DNA from: Pseudochelatococcus sp047501465
GTDB lineage: Bacteria > Pseudomonadota > Alphaproteobacteria > Rhizobiales > Beijerinckiaceae
Reading direction: 5' to 3'
DNA: 64,000 nt
Assembly (NCBI RefSeq): GCF_047501465.1
Contig: NZ_JAZDRL010000001.1
Coordinates: 1,240,001-1,304,000 of the forward strand
The notes beneath the pieces are model-generated. The model made no database searches. It was not told the DNA's origin and worked only from the letters and a program-made list of their open reading frames with translations. Shown one piece after another: positions 1 to 8,021 of this stretch (within the stretch, counting starts at the first letter, position 1; each line of letters opens with the position of its first letter). Both the position numbers and the translations under genes were made by a program.

Positions 1-1
1 T

Positions 2-262
2 GAGGGTATTTTCGTACAGATCGGCCTGCTGCCAAACACCGAATGGCTGAAAGGCACGGTGGCGTTATCCGCGCGCGGCGAGATTGTTGTCGATGCGCAT
101 GGCCGCACGTCTGTGCCCGGTGTTTTCGCGGCAGGTGATTGCACGACTACGCCTTACAAGCAGATCGTGATCGCGATGGGAGAGGGCGCAAAGGCATCGC
201 TTGCGGCGTTCGATCACTTAATCCGCGCACTTCCTGAAACGGCAGATGTAGAGGCCGCTTAA
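2..262 (+). CDS. ahpF: Alkyl hydroperoxide reductase subunit F, C-terminal fragment (cut by window start)
   Basis: Only the last 86 codons are present, reading in frame from base 2 to a TAA. The fragment contains GLLPNTEWL, the FAD-binding GVFAAGDCTT motif and the ending PYKQIVIAMGEGAKA, typical of the C-terminal flavoprotein part of AhpF (a thioredoxin-reductase-like NADH:peroxiredoxin reductase). AhpF re-reduces the peroxiredoxin AhpC for peroxide removal in the cytoplasm. The N-terminal thioredoxin-fold domains lie outside the window, so a plain thioredoxin reductase cannot be fully excluded, but the PYKQI segment favours AhpF. The adjacent oxyR gene supports the call. Confidence 0.88.
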   Translation, partial: EGIFVQIGLLPNTEWLKGTVALSARGEIVVDAHGRTSVPGVFAAGDCTTTPYKQIVIAMGEGAKASLAAFDHLIRALPETADVEAA

Positions 263-266
263 GGGA

Positions 267-1166
267 ATGAACGTTCGCGAACTGCAATACCTCGTGGCGC
301 TGGCCGACCATCGTAACTTTGGTCGGGCGGCGGAGGTATGCCTTGTGAGCCAGCCCACGCTTTCAACCCAGATCCGTAAGCTGGAGGAAGAGCTGGGCGT
401 GGCGCTGGTTGAACGTGCGCCACGTAATGTGATGCTCACGCCCGCCGGTGTCGATATCGTTGCGCGGGCGCGCCGTGCGCTCAGCGAGATTGAGCAGATA
501 AAGGAAGCTGCACGGCGGCGCAGCCAATCAGGCATCGGTGCAGTGCGGCTTGGCATCTTTCCAACGCTTGGCCCTTATCTGCTGCCGCATGTACTGCCTG
601 CGATCAGCACACGTTTTCCGAAGCTTGAGTTGCAGTTGGTTGAGGAAAAAAGCGATCTGCTGCTGGAGCAACTCGATACCGGTAAGCTTGATGCAGCGGT
701 GTTGGCACTGCCGGTTCAGAATAGCCAGCTGCATTGCGAAGTGTTGTTCGACGAGCCCTTTCTTCTGGCCGTGCCGAGGCATCATGCATTGGCGAAAAAG
801 AGAACCATTAATGCCGAAGCGCTTTCACAGCTTGATCTGATGTTACTTGAGGACGGTCATTGTCTGCGCGAGCAGGCGCTTGAGGTTTGCCGCTTGTCCG
901 GCGGTGTGGAGGCGGCACGGTTTCGTGCGACGAGCCTTGAGACATTGCGGCAGATGGTGCTGGCTGGGTCTGGTGCAACGCTGCTGCCGCAGCTTGCAGC
1001 GATAAGCCCGTTTCCGCATGCCGAAAAAGTTCAACTGCTCCGTTTTGATACGCCACCAGGGCGACGCATCGGCATGTTCTGGCGCAAAAGCTCGGCCCTT
1101 GATGATCTGCTCAGTGATGTTGCTGGCATTATAAGTGTTGTGGCAAAGCCGATGTTGGAGGCCTAG
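267..1166 (+). CDS. oxyR: OxyR, peroxide-sensing LysR-type regulator
   Basis: This 299-aa LysR-family protein has the N-terminal winged helix-turn-helix (residues 1-60, NVRELQYLVALADHRNFGRAA) and a substrate-binding-like sensor domain. The sensor cysteines of OxyR are present as C199 and C208 in GHCLREQALEVC, at the same numbering as the E. coli protein. The RATSLETLRQMVLAGSG segment after the second cysteine is also typical. In OxyR, peroxide forms a C199-C208 disulfide that switches on genes such as ahpCF and katG. The start lies 4 nt after the ahpF stop, so the two are probably cotranscribed. Confidence 0.95.
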   Translation: MNVRELQYLVALADHRNFGRAAEVCLVSQPTLSTQIRKLEEELGVALVERAPRNVMLTPAGVDIVARARRALSEIEQIKEAARRRSQSGIGAVRLGIFPTLGPYLLPHVLPAISTRFPKLELQLVEEKSDLLLEQLDTGKLDAAVLALPVQNSQLHCEVLFDEPFLLAVPRHHALAKKRTINAEALSQLDLMLLEDGHCLREQALEVCRLSGGVEAARFRATSLETLRQMVLAGSGATLLPQLAAISPFPHAEKVQLLRFDTPPGRRIGMFWRKSSALDDLLSDVAGIISVVAKPMLEA

Positions 1167-1339
1167 TTTTCGGCTATTTTGCTTGAAATCTGTTAATTGT
1201 TCTGCATCTGTTAATCATAAATCAACGGGATTCACGAAATCGTCGGACAATCGGCGTGCTTGCCTTTTGGTGAGCTGCCAAAAGCATCACTGCTGCACAT
1301 GTGCCCCAACTGAGAGATGAATTGAGCAAAATAAAAAGA

Positions 1340-3223
1340 ATGAATATCGAGATCGACTGGGGCGGGAAATTTCAACGATACGGAATGAATGTCATCGCGG
1401 TGCTTGCAGCCGCCGCTTTGGCGTGGAGTTTCTGGTCGAACAATTACTGGATGCAGCTTTGCGCCGGTCTGGCGTTCTTTCTGTTTGGCATGCAATGTCT
1501 TGAAGAAGGTCTGCGCGATCTCGCTGGAGAAGCGTTGGAAGAAACGCTGGCTCGCAGCACTGCTACCCCCTTTAAAAGCCTGATGATTGGCATCGTTGGC
1601 ACCACAATGCTGCAATCGAGTACGCTGGTGGCGCTGATGACGATTGCGTTCATCTCCACGGGTCTCATTGCCCTTGCGGCAGGTATTGCGATTATCTTCG
1701 GTGCCAATCTGGGCGCGACCACAGGTATTTGGCTGCTGGCGTTGGCGGGGCAGAACTTCAGCCTTGGTCCGCTGGCTTTGCCACTGGTGGTGTTTGGCGT
1801 GCTGGTGAGTTTCCGCGGGCCTCGTGCCAAAGCGGCAGGGCGTATTCTGCTGGGCATTGCCTTTATTTTTCTTGGTATCGATCAGATCAAAACCGGCTTT
1901 TCAACAGTGGCGCAAAGCCTCGACCTGGCGCAATATCCGGTTGAGGGCATTGTTGGGCATTTCATTTTTGCGGGCCTTGGTCTGGCGCTGACCATGGTGC
2001 TGCAATCGACGCATGCCACTTTGATGCTTACGTTGACTGCGCTCTCTCTGGGGCAGGTCAATCTGATGCAAGCGGCGTGCATTGCCATTGGTGCAAACGT
2101 TGGCAGCAGTGTTACTACGGGGCTGGCGGGGGCGCTGGGTGGTAACCGCAGTGGGCAACGGTTGGCGCTGGCGCATGTGCTGTTCAACGTGACGACAGCG
2201 GTTATTACCTTTGCGCTGATAACACCGCTCGTATGGTTGACACAGTACATCGCGGACTTGATTGGCTTTGCTGATAACAAGCTCATCATGCTGGCGATTT
2301 TTCACACGCTCTTCAACATGTTTGGCGTGATGCTGTTTTGGCCCGAGCGGGATCGCCTCGCCCAGCTGCTGGTGCGCCTGTTGCCGGAGCCTGCCGAGCC
2401 ACGTGTGCTGATCCCTGTTCTCGAAATACCGGCGGGGGTTGATGAAAGCAGCCCTGAGTCAGAGCGCTCACGCGCTCGCTACCTTACGCCCCAAGCATTG
2501 CAATCGTTCGATACGGCGGCAAGTGCGGTCGTGCGTGAGCTTTTGTACTTAGGGCGGCTCAGCATCGAGGTGATCTGCTACGCGCTTTATCTACCGGTGA
2601 ACGAGATCGACAAAGTTACGCCGGATCGCACCCTCATCAGATCGCGCCCTGACGATCACTACCTTGATGCCGATACTCTATATAAACGCCATATCAAGGG
2701 CGTATATGGCGACCTGCTGGCATTCATGGGACGTATCGATATGCCAAGCGATGGCGAGCAGCGCTCATTCTGGGTGGAGTGCCAGATTGCCGCGCTACAG
2801 CTGGTGGAGGCGGTGAAAGATGCCAAGCATCTGCAGAAGAACCTCGGCTTTTATCTGCGCCAACCCGATACCCCCGCGCGTGATGCCTATATTGAGATGC
2901 GACGTCATCTCTTATCGGTACTGCATGATATCCGTGCGCTGGGCCATCTGCAGCCGCATGATCCCGCGTGGAATATACATCTTGAAGAGCTTGATCGGAA
3001 GCAGCAAGCTTTTGAAACGCGCTTCCGTAGCCATGTCTTCTCAGCTGTGCGTGATGACAGGCTGGATGGCATGCAGCTGAGTTCGCTTTTGAATGATCTG
3101 GGCTATGTGGGCCGCATCAGCCGCGGGTTGCGGGCCGTGGTGATCATCCGTGCTGAAGAAGAAAACGACCTTCTACGCAATCTCCACATTACGGCAGATG
3201 AGGGGCCCTTGATCGTTTACTAG
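1340..3223 (+). CDS. Na+/phosphate cotransporter family protein (NptA/PhoU-like)
   Basis: Predicted inner-membrane protein of about 627 aa. Two related membrane halves carry the family's inverted repeat: TMLQSSTLVAL with GANLGATTG in the first, and MVLQSTHATLML with GANVGSSVTTG in the second. A long hydrophilic C-terminal part (about residues 350-627) is rich in helices and resembles the PhoU-like tail of bacterial Na/Pi cotransporters (Pfam Na_Pi_cotrans). It probably moves phosphate or a related anion with sodium. The frame is open from a GTG at 1301, but no ribosome site is seen there. I chose the in-frame ATG at 1340, and the start is uncertain. Confidence 0.85.
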   Translation: MNIEIDWGGKFQRYGMNVIAVLAAAALAWSFWSNNYWMQLCAGLAFFLFGMQCLEEGLRDLAGEALEETLARSTATPFKSLMIGIVGTTMLQSSTLVALMTIAFISTGLIALAAGIAIIFGANLGATTGIWLLALAGQNFSLGPLALPLVVFGVLVSFRGPRAKAAGRILLGIAFIFLGIDQIKTGFSTVAQSLDLAQYPVEGIVGHFIFAGLGLALTMVLQSTHATLMLTLTALSLGQVNLMQAACIAIGANVGSSVTTGLAGALGGNRSGQRLALAHVLFNVTTAVITFALITPLVWLTQYIADLIGFADNKLIMLAIFHTLFNMFGVMLFWPERDRLAQLLVRLLPEPAEPRVLIPVLEIPAGVDESSPESERSRARYLTPQALQSFDTAASAVVRELLYLGRLSIEVICYALYLPVNEIDKVTPDRTLIRSRPDDHYLDADTLYKRHIKGVYGDLLAFMGRIDMPSDGEQRSFWVECQIAALQLVEAVKDAKHLQKNLGFYLRQPDTPARDAYIEMRRHLLSVLHDIRALGHLQPHDPAWNIHLEELDRKQQAFETRFRSHVFSAVRDDRLDGMQLSSLLNDLGYVGRISRGLRAVVIIRAEEENDLLRNLHITADEGPLIVY

Positions 3224-3229
3224 CCTGCC

Positions 3230-3655
3230 TCAGCCGGTATGGTGCTGGTCCTCGCACAGATCGTGATTAGCCAGTACTTCGATCACCCTGCAATCGCACA
3301 CACGCCCGTGCCCGCACTCAGCGACCATGCGTGACAGCTCATTGCGTAAAGCGCCCAGGCGGGCGATGCGGCGTTCGATCTCATCAAGATGCTTACGGGC
3401 GATGCTATCTGCCGCATGGCAAGAGGCTTGCGGGCTATCGGTCATGGTAATGAGTTCGCGGATATCGTCGATTTCAAATCCCAGATCGCGCGCGTGGCGG
3501 ATGAAGTTCAGCTGGCGCACGGCGGCGGCGTCATACTGGCGTTGGCCGCCTTCGCTGCGAGGTGGAGCTGCCACGAGGCCAACTTGCTCATAGTAGCGAA
3601 TGGTTGAAACCTTCACGCTTGTGCGGCGCGACAATTCACCAATTGTGAAACCCAT
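3230..3655 (-). CDS. MerR-family heavy-metal regulator (ZntR/CadR/PbrR-like)
   Basis: 141 aa with a MerR winged helix-turn-helix at the N-terminus (FTIGELSRRTSVKVSTIRYYE) and a dimerisation helix. Cysteines C79, C114, C120, C122 and C134 include the C79 and C114 positions used by the Zn/Cd/Pb-sensing branch; Cu(I) sensors lack C79. The tail CEDQHH may add ligands. The gene is divergent from the P-type ATPase at 3745. The shared intergenic region holds a MerR-type dyad within a long-spacer promoter, so this protein very likely activates the ATPase when metal is bound. The exact metal (Zn, Cd or Pb) cannot be decided here. Confidence 0.9.
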   Translation of the reverse strand: MGFTIGELSRRTSVKVSTIRYYEQVGLVAAPPRSEGGQRQYDAAAVRQLNFIRHARDLGFEIDDIRELITMTDSPQASCHAADSIARKHLDEIERRIARLGALRNELSRMVAECGHGRVCDCRVIEVLANHDLCEDQHHTG

Positions 3656-3682
3656 GGCTAGGACTCCCGTGCGTAAAAACGC

Positions 3683-3713
3683 TTGACCCTCTAGTCACTA
3701 GAGGTTGTACACG
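3683..3713 (+). promoter_or_regulatory. MerR-type promoter/operator of the metal ATPase
   Basis: A -35-like TTGACC (3683-3688) is followed at 19-bp spacing by a -10-like TACACG (3708-3713). A perfect dyad, CCTCTAG-TCA-CTAGAGG (3688-3704), fills the spacer. Over-long 19-20 bp spacers with the operator between the two hexamers are the hallmark of MerR-activated promoters, in which the metal-bound regulator untwists the DNA. It reads towards the ATPase, whose ATG is 31 bp beyond the -10. Confidence 0.85.
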
Positions 3714-3744
3714 TAGCGATATGGCGTGGAAAAGGTGAAATACA

Positions 3745-5961
3745 ATGGCGCATACGCAACGTGATATGGAAGATGCACACAGCCCGGCGGTGCGTTACCG
3801 GATCGGTGGTATGGATTGTGCGGCCTGCGCAGCCAAGATCGAAAAAGCCGTTGCGCGTCTGCCGGGTGTGACACAGGTTGGTGTATCGGCGCTTGCTGGC
3901 ACAATGGTGGTGCACGGTGGGGAGGCGACACGCATCAGTGCGCAGGTGACGGCGCTCGGCTATACGGTGGATGATGAAGCGCAAGCGTCCTCCCATCAAG
4001 AGCACTCCCATCATGATCATGCGGATCACAGTCACCATGATCACGCCCATACTGATGCTGATGATCATAAGGGGCACGGCCATTCCCATGCTCCTTTGGG
4101 TGATGGCTCTTTATGGCGCACGCCTAAAGCACGGCTGATTGCCATTTGTGCGGCAGCGCTTCTGGTTGCACATATTGTCGTTATGAATGCTCCCCAATTT
4201 GGGCAATGGCCATTTCTTGTTGCGCTGTTGATTGGGCTTGTACCGATTGCTCGCCATGCCTTTGCGGCAACCCGCGCGGGATCACCTTTCTCCATCGAAA
4301 CGTTAATGACCATATCCGCCGTGGGCGCTTTTCTGATTGGTGCGGCCGAAGAAGCAGCAATGGTGGTGCTGTTATTTATGGTCGGCGAACTACTGGAAGG
4401 CCTCGCCGCACAACGTGCCCGTGCAGGCATTACGGGGCTGACAAAGTTGGTGCCCGATGTCGCGTTGATTGATGCGAGTGGCGCGCTGCGTGAAGTGCCA
4501 GCTTCGAGCCTCGCACCGGGAGCCGTCATCATTGTGCGCCCCGGTGACCGTATTGCTGCTGACGGCGTGATTGCGGAAGGTGAGAGCGCTATAGATGAAG
4601 CGCCCGTAACCGGTGAGAGCGTGCCCAAGACCAAGCGCCCCGGCGACCGCGTGTTTGCAGGTACCATCAACATGGATGTAGTGCTGCGTATCGAAGTGAC
4701 GTCACGTGCGGCTGACAACACTATTGCGCGGATTGTTCGCCTTGTTGAAGAAGCGCAGGAAGCGAAAGCCCCAACCGAGCGTTTTATCGACCGCTTTGCC
4801 TCCCGCTATACGCCTGCGGTGCTGGTGCTGGGTGCGCTCGTCGCCATTCTGCCGCCGCTTCTTTGGGGGCAGGATTGGGATACGTGGATCTATCGTGGCC
4901 TTGCCGTGTTGCTGATCGGTTGCCCGTGCGCACTCGTCATCTCGACACCGGCAGCAATTGCTGCTGGTCTGTCAGCGGGTGCACGGCACGGCCTGTTGCT
5001 GAAAGGTGGCGGTGTGCTGGAGGGGCTACGTCGTGTAACCATTGTTGCCTTTGATAAAACCGGCACACTCACTCAAGGCCGGCCTGTCGTAACTGATGTC
5101 CAGAGTTTCGAGGATAATGATACACGCATATTGACCTATGCTGCCGCGCTGGAGCGTGGTTCTAGCCATCCTTTGGCGCTCGCCATACTGGATAGGGTAG
5201 ACGCTGCCCCTATTCCCGCTGCAATGGCGACCAGAGTAATTGCTGGTAAGGGCATCTCTGGTGTTGTCGAGGGGCGAAATGTTGCCCTGTTATCGCCACG
5301 GGCGCTGGACGACATCGTGTTGTCACCTATACAGGAAAGCGCCATTGCCGCGTTAAATGGTGAGGGTAAAACGGTTTCTGTGCTAACGATTGATGGTCGC
5401 ATCGCTGGTCTTATCGCATTGCGCGATGAGTTGCGCGCAGATGCAATTCCCGCTTTGAAAAGCCTCAAGATGCAAGGCATCAAGGCTGTGATGCTCACTG
5501 GCGACAACCGTCTGACAGCAGATGCAATTGCGCAATCGCTTGATATCACAGCCTATGCTGAGTTGATGCCGGAAGACAAAAGCCGTCTTGTGCGCTCGCT
5601 GCAGGCCGAGGGTGAGGTCGTGGCCAAGGTAGGCGACGGCATCAACGATGCTCCCGCTCTGGCAGCAGCTGATATTGGCATTGCTATGGGAGGTGGCACG
5701 GATGTAGCGCTGGAGACAGCAGATGCTGCAGCCCTGCACGCCCGGATGCAAGATATTCCTGCGATGATCGCTCTTTCGCAGGTGACAATGGGTAATATTT
5801 GGCAAAATATAACAATAGCGCTGGGGCTAAAGGGGGTATTTCTGATCACGACTATTATCGGTATCACAGGTTTGTGGCCCGCCATCCTTGCAGACACGGG
5901 CGCTACAGTGCTCGTCACCGCCAACGCATTACGTTTATTGCGTTGGCGGGTACGAGGGTAA
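3745..5961 (+). CDS. zntA: Zn2+/Cd2+/Pb2+-translocating P-type ATPase
   Basis: 738-aa P1B-type ATPase. An N-terminal heavy-metal-associated domain has the GMDCAAC metal site (C25, C28), followed by a strongly histidine-rich linker (about residues 84-116). Membrane segments carry the CPC motif (C393-P-C395), the phosphorylation site is DKTGTLT (D437), and TGDN and GDGINDAPAL hinge motifs follow. The C-terminal membrane segment has the acidic LADTGAT motif (D717), diagnostic of the Zn/Cd/Pb subgroup rather than copper pumps. It exports divalent soft metals from the cytoplasm. It is divergent from, and probably controlled by, the MerR gene at 3230-3655. Confidence 0.95.
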   Translation: MAHTQRDMEDAHSPAVRYRIGGMDCAACAAKIEKAVARLPGVTQVGVSALAGTMVVHGGEATRISAQVTALGYTVDDEAQASSHQEHSHHDHADHSHHDHAHTDADDHKGHGHSHAPLGDGSLWRTPKARLIAICAAALLVAHIVVMNAPQFGQWPFLVALLIGLVPIARHAFAATRAGSPFSIETLMTISAVGAFLIGAAEEAAMVVLLFMVGELLEGLAAQRARAGITGLTKLVPDVALIDASGALREVPASSLAPGAVIIVRPGDRIAADGVIAEGESAIDEAPVTGESVPKTKRPGDRVFAGTINMDVVLRIEVTSRAADNTIARIVRLVEEAQEAKAPTERFIDRFASRYTPAVLVLGALVAILPPLLWGQDWDTWIYRGLAVLLIGCPCALVISTPAAIAAGLSAGARHGLLLKGGGVLEGLRRVTIVAFDKTGTLTQGRPVVTDVQSFEDNDTRILTYAAALERGSSHPLALAILDRVDAAPIPAAMATRVIAGKGISGVVEGRNVALLSPRALDDIVLSPIQESAIAALNGEGKTVSVLTIDGRIAGLIALRDELRADAIPALKSLKMQGIKAVMLTGDNRLTADAIAQSLDITAYAELMPEDKSRLVRSLQAEGEVVAKVGDGINDAPALAAADIGIAMGGGTDVALETADAAALHARMQDIPAMIALSQVTMGNIWQNITIALGLKGVFLITTIIGITGLWPAILADTGATVLVTANALRLLRWRVRG

Positions 5962-5966
5962 CGTCG

Positions 5967-5982
5967 GAATGAAATTTCATTC
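5967..5982. other. 16-bp perfect palindrome after zntA
   Basis: GAATGAAATTTCATTC begins 5 bp after the zntA stop codon. It could be a small 3' hairpin or a protein-binding site. There is no T-run after it, so it is not a convincing intrinsic terminator. Confidence 0.4.
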
Positions 5983-6088
5983 TACAAGAGGCTTATCAAA
6001 GAACTTCAATATCGGACCATAGGTTGCAATACCCATTAGGTCCGGTAGTTTGAAAAGCGGTGTAGTACCTCATTCCAAATAGACGGTT

Positions 6089-7234
6089 CTAAGGGGTGCC
6101 CAGATCTTGAGAATTCAGTAGATCTTGAGGCGATGCATCCTGATGGATTTTCAATAGTAATTTCTCTAGCAATTTCTCTAGCAGGTCACTGTCCATGGAT
6201 ACCGCTATTTTAGCGCTATTAGGCGATTTTTTTTCTAATTCTTCAAGAATAAATTTTTCGATTATTTCCTGTTTTTCTTTTGAGAGATTAAGCAATATCT
6301 CATCATTAAGACGTGTAAAGAATTTAGCATCCAATTCTTTAAAAGTGTCATGATTGATGTGCTTGAATACATGAGGTTCTAAGTTTTGGCAAGTGTGATC
6401 AGAAAGGTGGTTGAAGAAGGAGCTATTTAGATAACGAATAGTATGCTCTGATAAGTTATTAATAAACCGTTCATCTAAACCTGAAATAGTATACTTGCTA
6501 AGTGCATTAAGAGTGCGGCTATTAAGATTTTCTATAGCATCTGTAGCAAGGTTTATAAGCTCCCTTGCTTCAATGTATTTTGAAATAAAACTATCGCTAA
6601 TATTAATCAAGTAACCGAATATATTTACATCTATTTCTCTTCGAGTGTCGTTCGGTATATTAAATATAAGTCGAATTGTGCTTATTTCATTATAAGATAT
6701 GAGATGTTCATCACTAAAAATTCTAGATAATGCAGGTGCATTTAATTTACGGATCTCCTCCGCACTCAGGTCATCTAAAATATATACTGGAAACTTTATT
6801 TCTGGGGTTGGATAATTTTCCACGAAAGCATTTAAATGTTCTGCCGTTGGTATGTCTGCACCTACCCGTATGCGTTCGTAACCAAGGAAATAGTTGTAAT
6901 AATCCACAGCCATGGTAGGTTCAGAAAATAACGCTCTGCGAAATCTTTCATCCTCTTCTTTTGTATATATCTCCCGCTCATCATGCACCTCCTGCTCATG
7001 ATGCACCTCCTGCTCATGATGCACCTCCTGCTCATGATGCACCTCCTGCTCATGATGCACCTCCCGCTTATCATCGATATGAGAGGTCAAGAATATATTT
7101 GGTGTAATTGAATATAAAATAGATGAAAAATATTCCCAAATCCCTGTTGAATTGTTATTTTGTTGAGTGTTGTTTTCGGGATTATTAATTATAATAGGTC
7201 TAGCTGAGTTTGAGGTTGAGAATACTTGGCCCAT
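6089..7234 (-). CDS. AT-rich 16-residue-repeat protein of unknown function (paralogue 1)
   Basis: 381 aa with no family I recognise and no signal peptide or membrane segment. The frame opens further upstream (7273), but AGGAG 7 nt before the ATG at 7234 fixes the start. After a polar, Asn-rich N-terminus there are five EVHHEQ-like hexapeptides (residues 58-87). A clear 16-residue repeat runs from about 229 to 324 (for example LSEHTIRYLNSSFFNH) with pattern L-x3-T-I-x2-L-x3-F-x2, followed by a charged helical tail. The same repeat occurs in the gene at 8022-9122 and at the C-terminus of the gene at 60278-62155. Base composition is much AT-richer than the neighbouring genes, suggesting acquisition. 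Each repeat probably forms a short helix pair or turn in a solenoid, which is inference. Confidence 0.75.
   Translation of the reverse strand: MGQVFSTSNSARPIIINNPENNTQQNNNSTGIWEYFSSILYSITPNIFLTSHIDDKREVHHEQEVHHEQEVHHEQEVHHEQEVHDEREIYTKEEDERFRRALFSEPTMAVDYYNYFLGYERIRVGADIPTAEHLNAFVENYPTPEIKFPVYILDDLSAEEIRKLNAPALSRIFSDEHLISYNEISTIRLIFNIPNDTRREIDVNIFGYLINISDSFISKYIEARELINLATDAIENLNSRTLNALSKYTISGLDERFINNLSEHTIRYLNSSFFNHLSDHTCQNLEPHVFKHINHDTFKELDAKFFTRLNDEILLNLSKEKQEIIEKFILEELEKKSPNSAKIAVSMDSDLLEKLLEKLLLKIHQDASPQDLLNSQDLGTP
6976..7065. repeat. 18-bp tandem repeat, five copies, in frame
   Basis: Five consecutive 18-bp units (gctcatgatgcacctcct type) encode five hexapeptides EVH(H/D)E(Q/R) on the minus strand. 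The central three are identical. The unit is a multiple of 3, so gain or loss of copies would keep the reading frame. Confidence 0.95.
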
Positions 7235-7258
7235 GAATTTTCTCCTGATTATGTGATA

Positions 7259-7290
7259 TTGCAATAAACTCATGATTTTATTTATTGCAA
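7259..7290. repeat. 10-bp inverted repeat upstream of paralogue 1
   Basis: TTGCAATAAA (7259-7268) and TTTATTGCAA (7281-7290) are perfect inverted arms around a 12-bp spacer. They start 24 bp upstream of the ATG at 7234. This may be an operator or an mRNA leader hairpin. A related TTGCA/TGCAA dyad lies upstream of the autotransporter gene. Confidence 0.55.
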
Positions 7291-7578
7291 TTATTTTTCA
7301 CCGTGTAGAGATTATGGTCTGCATTTGGAGTGCAGATGATTCTAAAGTATATAGAATTTTCTTGGGAGTGTTTGTAGCGTAATTCTTGCAAGTTTACGGA
7401 GTGCTGTGGTTTAAAGTGATGTTATCAACAGTTCTAGAAAAATGTGATAAACAAGCGCTGAAAGAGGAGGATTCTCCAGTCTAGATGAGGTGCTATAATA
7501 TTATTCATTGGCGAGCGATCAGCTGTGCCAATTTGTCATTCACAGAAGTAGATTTTTGTAAGTTCAGCAAGTTTAATA

Positions 7579-7650
7579 ATGCACGGTGTGAAGATGGCCC
7601 TGCTGACGGCGATCATTGTCTGATAGCAGATACAATTGCGTAATCGCTCA
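7579..7650 (+). pseudogene. Decayed fragment of a P-type ATPase (hinge region)
   Basis: ATGCACGGTGTGAAGATGG followed by CTGCTGACGGCGATCATTG aligns by eye with the hinge of zntA (KMQGIKAVMLTGDNRLTADAIAQSL, zntA bases about 5470-5545). With one restored base, the fragment reads MHGVKMALLTGDHCLIAD, then TIA and a stop. A one-base deletion at the TGD and the in-frame TAA show it is non-functional. It may come from a second, lost metal ATPase gene or from a partial duplication of zntA. No other ATPase motif is visible around it. Confidence 0.65.
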
Positions 7651-8021
7651 ATACTAATAGTTTATGCTGCTTAAAAGCGGATAAATATAAAATTCGCATT
7701 ATGACGATATTATTTTAAGATGTAATGCATGGAAAAACAATGGGTGCCAGCGATGGCTTGTGTTGCTTTGGCTAAAGACATGACTGCGACGTGCTATAAA
7801 CGGCACCGCAATCATTCATGTTCGGACGCAGCTCTTCTTGCAAAGCTTACAAAGCGATTTTATCATGATTAGTGGGGGCATAGGTTAGTGGCGCGTAAGG
7901 TATCAGGCATTTGGCGGCTATGCTCGTTGTTGCCAAATGCACTGTGTTTATTTTCTATTAAGTAATAAAATACAAAACGCTTATTTTGTTTTTTTAATAT
8001 TGTTTTTCAGCGTGGTACTGC

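Larger units (their letters stand above)
7235..8021. other. Gene-poor AT-rich interval between the two repeat-protein genes
   Basis: 787 bp without a credible intact gene. Just upstream of the gene ending at 6089 are its ribosome site and an inverted repeat (7259-7290). A decayed P-type ATPase fragment lies at 7579-7650. The rest is AT-rich sequence with scattered stops in all frames. It reads as degraded accessory DNA. Confidence 0.6.

Noticed and set aside
4065..4721. Minus-strand frame of 218 codons inside zntA
   Set aside because: It lies wholly within a certain P-type ATPase gene and its Ser/Ala/Thr-rich translation has no family features.
5967..5982. Palindrome after zntA as a terminator
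   Set aside because: A/T-rich stem without a T-run. It is kept only as a palindrome of unknown role.
6976..7065. 18-bp repeats as a CRISPR-like array or origin iterons
   Set aside because: The units are directly adjacent without spacers, and they encode an in-frame hexapeptide within a gene.
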